Part shown: piece by piece, positions 20,948 to 31,113 of the stretch | Layout of the letters: each line of letters opens with the position of its first letter | How positions within the stretch are numbered: position 1 is the first letter of the stretch | Origin: Typha latifolia | Lineage: Eukaryota > Streptophyta > Magnoliopsida > Poales > Typhaceae | NCBI GenBank assembly: GCA_019914945.1 | Contig: CM034100.1 | Location: 10,303,096-10,367,095, forward strand | Length of the DNA: 64,000 nt | Direction: 5' to 3' | Position numbers and translations under genes: made by a program | The notes under the pieces: model-generated | Databases searched by the model: none | Told to the model about the DNA's origin: nothing | The model's input: the letters and a program-made list of their open reading frames with translations, nothing else

Positions 20948-22600
20948 TGATACACTTAGTTTGGAACTTTTCTTATTGTATTAAGTGTTTATTTTTTTTA
21001 AAATAAAATTCATGTACGTCGCGTTCGAACACACAAGGGGTCGCGTTCAAACGCCCTTGCAAATTAATACACTTAGTTAGGATCTTTTCTTATTGCATTA
21101 GGTGTTTATTTTCATTAAAATAAAATTCATATAGGTCACATTCAAACGCAGGTGGAGTCGTGTTCAAATGCTTGTGAATCCTTGTGAACACCTTGCGAAT
21201 GCTTGTGAACGCCTTGTGAATGCCTTGTGAATGCCCACGTTTGTGAACACCTTGTGAACGCGTTTGTGAACGCCCGCATTCGAACAACTTGTGAACGCTT
21301 GTGTCATGTTCGCAAATCCAAAGAAGGGGCTTTTTGAGTGCGTTCGAATGCAATTGGGCGCGTTCGAACTCGATTGACGGGAATCCTATAGAATTAGGAT
21401 TTTATATTATTTTAGGACTTGTTGGCTAGCCTCTATAAATATGTGGATGGCAACCAACTTCATAATGGAATAAGATTCTTGATTTCTTGCCTCCTATCTT
21501 CTCTCTAGACTCCTCCCTCTTCCCTCTTCACCATCCTTCCACCTCTACCATTGGCAAGGTTTCTCCTCGCTTCTAATCTCCCTCATCTGTCGAATCACCC
21601 CTCTTCTTTGGGATCTCGACTACTTCATTCCCTTCGTCTACTTCCCTTAATCACTTCCACAATCCACCCTCATCTTCACACCCATCCATAACCCTAACAT
21701 CCACTCCACCCATCACCACCACCATCACCCACGTTATTCCGTGTTTTCGTCCCTGCTATAGTTCGAATCTGTGAAGGGCATAAATACGAAAGTTGTAGAT
21801 TAGGAAGTTACAGTTCCAAATAAATTCAGATATTGAAGGAATCTTATTGTAGCCTATCTTTGGTTCCAGATCTTATCAAATTGGTATCAAAGCCTAACAC
21901 GAACACCTGCATCAGGTTCGCAAATATAGAGAATGCATATTTTGCGTTCGAACACGGTCGGGCGAGTTCGAACGCCCACGTTCAAATGCCTGCATCGCGT
22001 TCGCACATATAGAGAACGTCTTTTGGTGCGTTCGAACGCGATCGCGTTGGAATGCGATCGACTGGAAAGTTATAGAATTAGGGTTTCATATTGTTTTAGT
22101 ACTTGTTGGCTAGCCTCTATATATATGTGGATGGCAGCCAACTTCATTATGCTATTGGATTATTGATTTCTTGCATCCTATCTTCTCTCTAGACTTCTCC
22201 CTCCACCCTCTTCACCATCCTTCCACCTCTACTGTTAGCAAGGTTTCTCCTAACTTCTAATCTCCCTCGACTTTCGAGCCACCTCTCTTATTTGAGATCT
22301 CGACCACTTCGTTCCCTTCATCTATATCCCTAAATCACATCCGTAATCCACCTTCATTTCCATATTCATCCATAACTGTAACATCCACTCATTTGTCACC
22401 ACCACTATTACCCATGTTATTCTGTGTTTTTGCCCCTGCTAAAGTTTAAATCTACAAATGGCATAAATACAAAATTTGTAGATCGGGAAGTTATGGAGCT
22501 AACCCAATTTGTTTCGTAATTTGCACCGATTGATTCTTATAATATATTCAGATCTTGAAGGAATAGTTCCGTAGCTTATCTTTGGTTTGAGAACTTATCA
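20948..22600 (+). repeat. B1 3' LTR, split by a solo LTR
   Basis: Begins TGATACACTTAG (20948) and is interrupted at 21064. It resumes at 21900 (CGAACACCTGCATCAGG) and ends GAACTTATCA at 22600. The resumed half contains TTCGAACGC motifs (about 21950-22050), a TATA box (CTCTATATATATG near 22113) and the CT-rich leader. Confidence 0.8.
21065..21899 (+). mobile_element. Solo LTR-B nested in the B1 3' LTR
   Basis: Runs from TAATACACTTAG to ATCTTATCA (21878) plus an extra primer-site unit, AATTGGTATCAAAGCCTAACA (21879-21899). Flanking bases are CAAAT (21060-21064) and CGAAC (21900-21904). These differ by two transitions of the type produced by cytosine deamination, so they may be a decayed target duplication. 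Confidence 0.75.
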
Positions 22601-23338
22601 ATTGACCGAAATAATCTTTCCATTTTCCACTCCCATATAACGATTCATAATCTTTCCACTATCCACTCTCATACAACTAATTTAAAATTCACATTAAATT
22701 CATACATGCAATCAACCATGTTCTCTACTAAAACAAACCTATATTAAAATAGATTTTAAAATAGTAATAACTACTTATGATTATAACTACCTATACCCTT
22801 CTCATAACTACTTCCCATAAACAACTCAATAACTAGAATTTATGATTAATTATAAATAGACTGTAAGGGCTAATCTTAAAGACCCCCGGAGGACAGACCA
22901 AAAATCCTATACTCTCATATTTTCACAAAGCACACCAAATACATTCTCAATGATCTAATTCAAGGCATATTGAAGAAGAAGAATGAGAAAGAGTTGAAGG
23001 AAGACTTTATCAACAATAAAGGTGAAGGTTCTAGGCCCCAATGCCTAGAAACTCAAGACCTTTTTCTCATATTTTCTTTATTTTCTTTTTCAAAGATATA
23101 AAGAATTTTATATTTCAAATCCTTAATTAAGGGTTTTCCATTTGGGTGTAATAATGAGTTGCCAATCTCATCATCAATTTATATGTCTTTGTATAGAAAA
23201 AGACTTGTACCTTGTGGTGATATTGAAAACTTAGGAGTCTGTGCCCTTATTTATATTGTATTCTATTCTAATTTTGACCACAATAAAATTTGTTAGAATC
23301 TTATTTATTATTCTTTTATAGCAAATTTGTTGTTGAAC
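22601..23338. other. AT-rich stretch without recognised gene
   Basis: Non-coding by eye. There is a possible promoter-like TATAAATAGACTG near 22852 and T-rich tracts, suggesting a degraded LTR or leader of another element, but no terminal repeats or primer site were found. Confidence 0.4.
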
Positions 23339-23804
23339 AGTCGATGGGCGAGGTTTTTATTTGGGACATTGCAAAGATTCATGGCATGCCCCGCACTATT
23401 GTATACGTCCGTGATCGCATCTTCACTAGCGAGTTTTGGGCATAGCTTTATAGGTTATAGGGGACACGATTGGATTCAGCCTATCATCCGTAGACTGACG
23501 GCCAAACTGAGATAGTCAATCGCGACATCAAGCAATACCTTCAATATTTCATGGGTGAGCATCCGAAGCACTGGTTGGTGTTCCTACTGTGGGCAGACTG
23601 GTCCTACAACACCGACCACAACAATAACATTGCCATGACACCCTTCGAGATCATCTATGGATGACCGACACCGACATTGCGTGTTTATGATCTAGTAGCT
23701 TCGTTGGATCAGACAGATGTGGAGTTGGCATTGATGGATCGAGATGAGACCTTGAGGAGGTTCAATGCACAATTGAAGCTTGCTCAGATTTTGAGAGATT
23801 GTTT
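23339..23804 (+). pseudogene. Gypsy integrase fragment
   Basis: Shifting frames read IHGMPRTIV, RDRIFTSEFW, then LDSAYHP and TDGQTEIVNRDIKQYLQYF, WADWSYNT and MTPFEIIYG, then LRVYDLVASLDQTDVELALMDRDETLRRF. This is the chromovirus integrase core and part of its C-terminus. It carries stops (TAG near 23443, TGA near 23503) and has lost the zinc finger and the tail. Confidence 0.75.
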
Positions 23805-24678
23805 GACGAATCTAGCTATTGGATTGACATGACATTTTGGTATGTTGTAGCCCTAGGGAAGAGCTTCCAATGAATCTAATTGTACATGAATCAAATAGCT
23901 AAATCGAGAGATATATTTGAAATAGTGTATGAAGGTTGGAAAGTCAAAACTACAGGATTTAGGTCTGGGCAAGATTTGAGATCCGTGGTGGAGGCACAAA
24001 CTCCTAGGTGGAATATGGTGGTGGTAGGCTAGCGATGATAGGGTAGCGCTAGTAGGAATGATGGTGGTGGAAGGTTAGGAATGGTGGATGGGGTTTAAGG
24101 CGATGGTAAGGAGAGTAGAAGAAAAGGGAGGAGTGGGCTGCCCCCCTAAGGGTCTAGGGTGGTAGGTCGGTCAAGGGGGTTAGAGGCGGCATAACCATGT
24201 TAAGAGAAAACAAGAGAGAAGGAGAGGAAAATATTTGTGGAAGAAACTCAACTTATTCGATAACCACAATAAGGTTGCCTTCCACATAGCCGGAATGGTG
24301 GCTACTAGAAGAAAGGAGAGGAAGAAGATTAGGGCATGGAAATTCAATTCATTTGATAAAATCCTAATGAAGATATTTTCCACATATTTAGAGGCTAGCC
24401 TATCCACCAAACAATTGAAGAAACTAGACCTAATATTAGCTTTCCTATCGAGTGCATTTGAACTACCTCACTAGGTATTTGAATGGCCAAAATAATGTCT
24501 CTATATGTGCAAACGCGATGCAAGCATTCGAATGACGCATTCAAATGCCCTTTCCTTGCATTTGAATGCACTAGCTAGAAAATCTTATATATCAAGAAAA
24601 CTAAGAAATTGAAATATAAAATGGATTCATAGGTCATATCCATGGATGAGATGACTTAGTCTAGTCTGAATCACATCA
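23805..24678 (-). repeat. Old, CpG-depleted LTR related to subfamily A
   Basis: On the minus strand it starts TGATGTGATTCAGACTAGACT (24678), comparable to TGATACGATTCGGACTTC of LTR-A. It has a U3 with GCATTTGAATGC and GCATTCAAATGC (about 24460-24580) in place of GCGTTCGAACGC, then a CT-rich leader. Its left boundary is uncertain. The substitutions are what loss of methylated CpG would give. Confidence 0.55.
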
Positions 24679-24839
24679 CGATCCAATCCACTTGCGTTCA
24701 GGTTAAGGTGGCTTAGTTTGACTTGAATCATATCAGACTTCAAGGCTGAGCACACGCATAGCCACCATATTCACCTTCATGCTCCACTCATGGTGGTGGT
24801 GGTGGACTCGCTAAACAGATCGAGAGAATAACTCCTCTG
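24679..24839 (-). other. 3' internal remnant of the old minus-strand element
   Basis: Next to the old LTR, the minus strand reads CCTTAACCTGAACGCAAGTGG, alignable with the CCTTGAGGACAAGGTTGC polypurine-tract region of the A elements. It continues across the A1 insertion into 30033-30354, so A1 landed inside this older element. Confidence 0.45.
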
Positions 24840-25770
24840 TGATACGATTCGGACTTCACCGACGTCGTCTCGAGCATGGATTCACTTTAGGAGTGTTTTT
24901 ATTTCATATTTTAGTGTTTAATTTCCATTAAAATAAGTTTTCTGTAAGTCGCGTTCGAACGTGGGTGGAGTGAGTTCGAACGCGGTTTGTGAACGGGGTT
25001 GTGAACGTGGTGAAGAGAATATACTGTGCGTTCGAACGCACTGTGAACGCCTGCATCGCGTTCGCAAATACCGACAGGTGCGTTCGATCGCGCGTTCGAA
25101 CGCCTGCATCGCGTTCGCAAATCCAGAAGAGCGAACTCGGTGCGTTCGAACGCGGTCGGGCGAGTTCGAACGCGGTCGACGAAAATTGTGCTTTTAGGGT
25201 TAATTTGAGTTGTTGGTTAGCTTATAAAAGGATGTGGTAGGCAACCAAATTGATTATTGAGATTGAGTTTTGCCTTGCCTCCTTCGTCTTCTTCGCTCCC
25301 GTTCTCTCAATCCCCGGCGACGCCGCTTCTAACCTCCCTCGTCCGTCTAATCACCCTAGTCCCTTAGGGGTGGCCCTCTTCTCCCCCTTCGTCCAATCTA
25401 TCCCACACTTGCCCTAATCCTTCCATCAACCACAACCCTTCCACCATCACTTTTCACCGGTGCCACCACATTAACGCTGGTCCTCCACCAACCATCATTA
25501 CCTAGGATCTCGTGCCTCCATCCACGAATCCAAAATAGAGCATCCTGATGTTCGTCCACTAAACGGACGGTACCTCGAGATCCACAACTCCGATTCGCCT
25601 GAAACTTTATTTGTTGGAAAGCTCTTTTCTAGGGCGACAACATATCAAAATTTCACATTGGTCCAACGGCGGAATATTTCGGGATCTTATTTCAAAGTGC
25701 CGTGCCAGATCTAGTCCAGATCAAGAATTTGAAGAGATCGACCCTTAACCAAAAAGGCGAGATCGTATCA
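24840..25770 (+). repeat. A1 5' LTR
   Basis: A 931-bp LTR from TGATACGATTCGG to GATCGTATCA. The palindrome array is at 24950-25185, a TATA box (CTTATAAAAGG) at 25221-25231, then a CT-rich leader. The TGATAC/GTATCA ends are inverted repeats and also match the GTATCA core of the primer site that follows. Confidence 0.92.
24950..25231 (+). promoter_or_regulatory. LTR-A upstream array plus TATA box
   Basis: Contains several GCGTTCGAACGC palindromes (about 25027, 25092, 25142), variants such as GCGTTCGATCGC, and half-sites GTGAACG and GCGTTCGCAAAT, ending about 40 bp before TATAAAAGG. The layout, a repeated motif in U3 just upstream of TATA, is what an enhancer or silencer array would look like. 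The binding factor is unknown. Confidence 0.65.
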
Positions 25771-25773
25771 AGC

Positions 25774-25786
25774 TGGTATCAGAGCC
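25774..25786 (+). other. A1 primer-binding site
   Basis: TGGTATCAGAGCC, complementary to the 3' end of initiator tRNA-Met, 3 bp after the LTR end. Only one copy is present here, unlike the other A elements. Confidence 0.95.
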
Positions 25787-25811
25787 ACTATTCCTCAGAC
25801 AAGCGCTTCCA

Positions 25812-27544
25812 ATGACCACAACCAGATCCATGGCTGCACGGCGAGATGATGAAGAAGAGATTCTCCCAATAGAGGAGGGAGAAATGATTGCAAGGACTTC
25901 CACCCGTGGAACCGCCCGATCTAATCAGAATACGGAAGAACCTAGCGTTCAAGCTGTGTTGGGGTCTCTTTCAGAGCAAATGGCCATCAACAACCAGATG
26001 ATGATGGAGATGATGCGGGAACTACGGGCGACAAGGGAAGCAATGGCGAACGGGAAAGCACCACACCATCGACCCCACGACGCGAGTCCACCCCCTTGAA
26101 CCCACCGCCACCGGTGTAGCCTTTGCAACCACAAGAGCCGCTGCTACCACCACCCTATGGGCAGAGGCAAGCAAGGATGGTTACACCAGGTCCAGTTGCA
26201 GGTGAACCCATCCGACGAGTGAACCACTATGGAGCCCGCCTTGGAGATCAAGATCCGTGGGCGGGTCAATACGATCCGAAACCACAACAAGTTAATCAAA
26301 ACCGAAGGAGGGATCATCAACCCTTCATGGTGCATCCTCCCCCAGTTAGACAAGGACATGATCCGGAATGAGACAATGGCATCCATGGACAAGTCGTGCA
26401 TCTCGAATTCCTCAAGTTCAAAGGTGGCGACCCTTGGGCTGAATTTTGCGCCGATATCACACGGCGATTTGGAGCATCGGGATATGAAGACTTTGATGCT
26501 CTCCTCTCAAAGACGGTGCAAAAGACCACGGTTGGGTCATACCAAGAAGAATTTGAGAGGATTAGTAGCCGATGTCATCCACCATGGACAGATCAGCAAC
26601 TTCGCAGCACCTTCATCTCCGGGCTGCGGGGTGACATACAAGCCGATGTGAGGGCTTTAAGGCCTAGAACCTTAAAGGAGGCTTTCGAAGATGCGGTGCT
26701 TATGGAAGACAAACATAGGGCCATGAAGATACACTTGAAACAGAGTTGGATGAGCCAAGGAAGCCGCAATCAAGCTCAACCAAACATAGTGGCGGGAAAT
26801 ACTATCGGAGTACCAAGGGTTGCTGCTACAATGGTACCTCCTCGAGCACCCTTGAAGCCATCCCAAGATGTGAAGTATGCACCTAGAGGTCCGGGACGAG
26901 CTCTCACATCAGCCCAAGTAGAAGAAAGAAGAGCCAAGGGCCTATGCTTCCGTTGTGATGAGAAGTTTGTACCCGGGCATCGCTGCGCTAAACCGATGGG
27001 ATCGGTGATGCTAATCGATGGATTGGAGGAAGCGGAGGACGAGTTTGTAGTTGAAGGTGCAGATGTGGCTGGACATCAAGGAGAAGAAATTCAGGAGCAA
27101 CCCGTGGAGGACATGATAGTCGAAATCTCCCTCCACGCCTATTCGGGGACAGCTGCGCCAAAAACCTGGCGAGTAAACGGGGTAGTCAAGAAAACCACAG
27201 TGAGAATCTTAATTGACACCGGGTCCACCCACAACTTCATTGACAAGAGGCTCCTTAGGAAGATTGGGCTCGAGTCGGAACCCACGGAAGGGTTCGATGT
27301 GATGATCGGAGATGGCACCACATTGCGAGCGGATTCTATTTGTGGAGGTGCGGAATTGAAGGTGCAAGGCCAAACTTTCACATTGGATCTTTATCCGTTG
27401 GCCTTGCAAGGTGCTGATATTGTTTTGGGGACCCAATGGCTTCGAAGCTTGGGGCCCGTGACATTTGATTTTACAAGCCTCACATTGACGTTTTGGAGAA
27501 ATGACAAGAGAGTCTTTGCTAGATGGAAGCCAACCGCTACTTGA
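25812..27544 (+). pseudogene. gag: A1 gag-protease
   Basis: ATG 25812 starts MTTTRSMAARRDDEEE, chosen because it is the first ATG after the primer site and matches the minus-strand A element. The first frame stops at 26097-26099. After a frameshift the second frame (26123 on) has a stop at 26369 and then reads 382 codons to 27544. The gag core is shortened: FLKFKGGDP joins WAEFCADITRRFG directly, losing about 60 residues compared with B2. A zinc knuckle, CFRCDEKFVPGHRC, lies near residue 184 of the second frame, and the protease active site LIDTGSTHNFID near residue 272. Unlike B2, the zinc ligands and the DTGS triad are intact. Confidence 0.82.
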
Positions 27545-27554
27545 ACTTCCAAAT

Positions 27555-29027
27555 GAAGGGGTCGCAAGGGAGCTCGCTTCTTTCTCGGCGCCCACCTTTC
27601 CTTTCTTCTCAGATCTGCGGAGAGCTAGTGCAGAGGATAGTGAGCTGGTCCAACTCATGGAGGAGTTGAGAGAGAACCCCTCAAGCCACCCCGAGCACGA
27701 GGAGCGCGATGGGTTAGTACTAGAGTGCAGGCGAATCAAGGTACCCCGGAACGAAGAGCTACGGAGACTATTGATGGAACACTTCCATGATACTCCTATA
27801 GCAGGGCATGAAGGGGTATTATGTACCTACAAGTGGCTGGCCCAAAACTGTATATGGACAGCAATGAAGACGGACGTGAAGAAGTATGTGCGTGAATGTC
27901 AAATCTGCCAACGAGTCAAATCGGAGGCACTCAAGCCTAGCGGGCTGCTACAACCACTACCTATACCAGAGCGTATTTGGGAGGATATCTCCATGGACTT
28001 CATCGAGGGGCTGCTGGAGGTTCGGGGACAATCGATGGTGTTTGTTGTGGCGGATAGACTGAGCAAATATTCTCATTTCATAACATTGTCTCACCCGTTT
28101 TCAGCAAAAAGGGTTGCTGAAATTTTTGTTCGGGAAGTGGCACGCTTGCATGGGATGCCTAGGACGATCGTGTCAGACCGGGATCGCATCTTCATCAGTG
28201 AGTTTTGGTCCGAGTTCTTCAGATTGCAAGGGACTCAAATCAACCTGAGTTCAGCTTATCACCCCGAGACGGATGGCCAAACTGAGGTGGTGAATCACGG
28301 ACTGGAGCAATACTTGCGATGCTTTGTGGCGGAACGACCAAAGGATTGGGTCAAATTCCTTCCATGAGCTGAGTGGTCATACAATACTGCTCATCACTCT
28401 AGCATCGACATGACCCCCTTTGAGGCGGTTTATGGGCGCACTCCCCCTGTCTTGCGTGCCTATGATAGACTCGCGGCGGCGGATAGGACCGAGCTTGACT
28501 TGGAGCTTGCTGATCGAGATGAAACATTGAGACTGCTCAAGACTCACCTAGCCACAGCCCAAAATCGCATGAAGCAAACTCACGACAAAGGCCGACGTGA
28601 GCGAGAATTTGAGGTGGATCAATTGGTGTTCGTTCGAGCTCAACCGTATCGACAATCCACATTGAGACCAATTTTGAACCAAAAGTTGGGTTACAAGTAC
28701 TACGGTCCGTACCGAGTGCTACAACGAATCGGTCCAGTAGCTTACCGATTGGACCTACCTGAAGGAACCAGGATACATCCGGTCTTCCATGTATCAGCAT
28801 TGAAGGCCCAGATTGGGCCTAACCATGTGGTGGGTTCGGCCTTACCCGAACTAATGGAGGAGGATGGCCCCACTGAACCGGTCCGAGTATTAGGCCGCAG
28901 GAGAAGACGCCATGGGATTAGATTAGAGACTGAAGTGCTAATTGAGTGGCTGGGCAAATCTACTGACGAGTCTACCTGGGAGCTAGAGTTAGATATCATG
29001 GATCGCTTTCCAAACTTCAAACCTTGA
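27555..29027 (+). pseudogene. int: A1 integrase with chromodomain, one stop
   Basis: A continuous frame with a single TGA at 28365-28367 where TGG is expected (LPWAEWSYN). Order: linker (SAPTFPFFSDL), zinc finger (GHEGVLCTYKW, ECQICQRVK), catalytic core with SMDFIEGLL (Asp), IVSDRDRIF (Asp) and DGQTEVVNHG (Glu), C-terminal RIGPVAYRLDLPEGTRI, and chromodomain tail ETEVLIEWLGKSTDESTWELE. The catalytic acids and zinc ligands are present, so this is the best preserved integrase in the window. Family knowledge: it joins cDNA to host DNA, and the tail biases target choice. Confidence 0.88.
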
Positions 29028-29054
29028 GGACAAGGTTGCAGAAGCGTGGTGGAT

Positions 29055-30027
29055 TGATACGATTCAGACTTCACCGACGTCGTCTCGAGCATGGATTCAC
29101 TTTAGGAGTGTTTTTATTTCATGTTTTAGTGTTTAATTTCCATTAAAATAAGTTTTCTGTAAGTCGCATTCGAACGTGGGTGGAGTGAGTTTGAACGCGG
29201 TTTGTGAACGGGGTTGTGAACGTGGTGAAGAGAATGTACTGTGCGTTCGAACGCACTGTGAACGCCTGGATCGCGTTCGCAAATACCAACAGGCGCGTTC
29301 GATCGCGCGTTCGAACGCCTGCATCGCGTTCGCAAATCCAGAAGAGCGAACTCAGTGCGTTCGAACGCGGTCGGGCGAGTTCGAACGCGGTCGACAAAAA
29401 TTGTGATTTTAGGGTTAATTTGAGTTGTTGGTTAGCCTATAAAAGGATGTGGTAGGCAACCAAATTGATTATTGAGATTGAGTTTTGCCTTGCCTCCTTC
29501 GTCTTCTTCACTCCCGTTCTCTCAATCCCCGGCGACGCCGCTTCTAACCTCCCTCGTCCGGCTAATCACCCTAGTCCCTTAGGGGCGGCCCTCTTCTCCC
29601 CATTCGTCCAATCTATCCCACACTTGCCCTAATCCTTCCATCAACCACAATCCTTCCACCATCACTTTTCACCGGTGCCACCACATTAACGCCGGTCCTC
29701 CACCAACCATCATTACCTAGGATCTCGTGCCTCCATCCACGAATCCAAAATAGAGCATCCTGATGTTCGTCCACTAAATAGATGGTATCTCGAGATCCAC
29801 AACTGCGATTCGCCTGAAACTTAATTTGTTGGAAAGCTCTTTTCTAGGGCGACAACATATCAAAATTTCACATCGATCCAACGGCGTAATATTTCGGGAT
29901 CGTATTTCAAAATTCTGTGCCAGATCTAGTCCAGATCAAGAATTGGAAGAGATTGACGCTTAACCAAAAAGGCGTGATCGTATCAAGCTGGTATCAGAGC
30001 TCCATAGCCAAAGGTGTGATCGTACCA
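29055..30027 (+). repeat. A1 3' LTR with embedded primer site
   Basis: LTR-A from TGATACGATTCAG (29055) to GATCGTATCA (29985), followed by AGCTGGTATCAGAGCTCC and a second terminus, GATCGTACCA (30027). The target duplication CTCTG starts at 30028. The LTR is therefore 973 bp against 931 bp for the 5' LTR. The difference is exactly one 42-bp primer-site unit. Confidence 0.92.
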
Positions 30028-30032
30028 CTCTG

Positions 30033-30354
30033 TAGACTCGATCAAACCCATCATGGGCCCTTGGCTCGACTGCAATCTCTGTCTAGTATCCTTTGGTTGC
30101 CTATAAGATAGGGCCCTCTTAATGTCCAGCAAGGCCTCCCTTCTGTCGGAGAACATGGAAACCATGTCACTATAGCTTAGGTGGCTAGTTGAAGACTGTA
30201 GAGGAGATTACTATGACAGAGAGGTAGTGGCCGGTGATGCCCTCGCCTCCATAGTGTCTGCTAAGTCCATGGCTTGGCAAGTCTCCTCTTGGCCTCTCGC
30301 AACCAAGGGTCTAGTCATGGTCATGGTGTCTGAGGAATGTTGGCTCTAATACCA
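30033..30354 (-). pseudogene. Gag start and primer site of an older element
   Basis: The minus strand has a primer site, TGGTATTAGAGCC (30354-30342), then ATG at 30324 starting MTMTRPLVARGQ and reading about 100 codons with stops. It is the 5' internal part of the older element into which A1 inserted. To its right TGTGTTGTGAATC (30355 on) would be that element's LTR end. Confidence 0.6.
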
Positions 30355-30603
30355 TGTGTTGTGAATCAATCTCGGAATTGACTCACAATGGGTGCGATTT
30401 CACCGAGTAACTAGGACATGGGTAATGGTGCCAGTGAAGATTTGGAACATAGTGAGGTAGTCTAGAGAAGGGGTGATGCCAAGTTTTTGTGGAGAAGTTA
30501 GATATAAGGTTTAAGGACCATCGAAACTGTTATAACAGTATTTAGCGGTAGATCCGGATTGATGGTGGAATCTAGACTTTAATGGAGTCCATGACATGGA
30601 GGA

Positions 30604-31113
30604 TGAAACGATTCAGACTTCACCGATGTCGTCTCGAGCACGGATACACTGTAGGGGTGTCTTTTATTCTTTTTTTAGTGTTTATTTCATAGAAAAATAA
30701 GTTTTCTGTATGTCGCGTTCGAATGCGGATGGACTGCGTTCGAACGCGCTTGTGAATGCCTACATTAGGTTCGCAAAAACAGAGAACATGAAATGTGCAT
30801 TCTAATGCGATCGGGTGCATTCAAACACTGCATTCGAACGCGGATGGAGTGCGTTTGAACGCGCTTGTGAACGCCTGCATCAGGTTCACAAATACAGAGA
30901 ACACAAAATGTGCGTTCAAATGTGGTCAGGCGCATTCGAACACGATCGGCGAAAATATACTATTTTAGGGTTAATAATTGTCATTTTTGAATTATAAGGT
31001 TAGCCTCTAAAGGTATGGATGGCAACCATCGAATCATTATTGAATGAATTGAGTTTTGCCCTTGTCTCCTTCGTCTTCTTCTCTCTCGTTCTCTCATTCC
31101 CTAGCGACGCCGC
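30604..31113 (+). repeat. Truncated LTR-A variant with doubled enhancer array
   Basis: Starts TGAAACGATTCAGACTTCACC and is recognisably LTR-A, but is cut at 31113 by LTR-B3. Its motif block of about 115 bp (GCGTTCGAATGCGGATGGA to the CATTCAAAC region) is present twice in tandem (about 30715-30829 and 30830-30945). A TATA-like CTCTAAAGG lies near 31003. Confidence 0.75.

Larger units (their letters stand above)
4355..22600 (+). mobile_element. Ty3/gypsy chromovirus B1, heavily nested and decayed
   Basis: Plus-strand element whose parts are gag 4491-5108 and 6085-6920, protease 6980-7190, RT/RNase H 7290-8900, integrase 9090-9970, a second RT/RNase H 9971-10960, integrase 16690-17775, chromodomain end 20765-20930, and 3' LTR 20948-21064 plus 21900-22600. 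Insertions account for the gaps. The second RT after the first integrase means B1 is a recombinant or contains an internal duplication. Many stops and frameshifts make it inactive. The left LTR lies mostly outside the window. Confidence 0.8.
24840..30027 (+). mobile_element. Ty3/gypsy chromovirus A1, RT/RNase H-deleted, TSD CTCTG
   Basis: Flanked by CTCTG at 24835-24839 and 30028-30032. Order: 5' LTR, primer site, gag-protease, integrase-chromodomain, polypurine-tract region, 3' LTR with an added primer-site unit. RT and RNase H are missing: the protease frame ends at 27544 and the linker before integrase starts within a few bases. Integrase and chromodomain are almost intact. It cannot copy itself alone. 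Confidence 0.92.

Noticed and set aside
4355..22600. B1 as a complete autonomous element
   Set aside because: Stops, frameshifts, the duplicated RT block and five insertions make it non-functional.
24950..25190. Palindromes as heat-shock elements
   Set aside because: Heat-shock elements need GAA and TTC blocks spaced by two bases (nGAAnnTTCn). Here TTC and GAA are directly adjacent or four bases apart.
24950..25190. Palindromes as Pol III B boxes (GGTTCGAATCC-like)
   Set aside because: GTTCGAAC is shared, but the flanks do not fit and no A box or tRNA-like fold accompanies them. The sites are palindromic and repeated.
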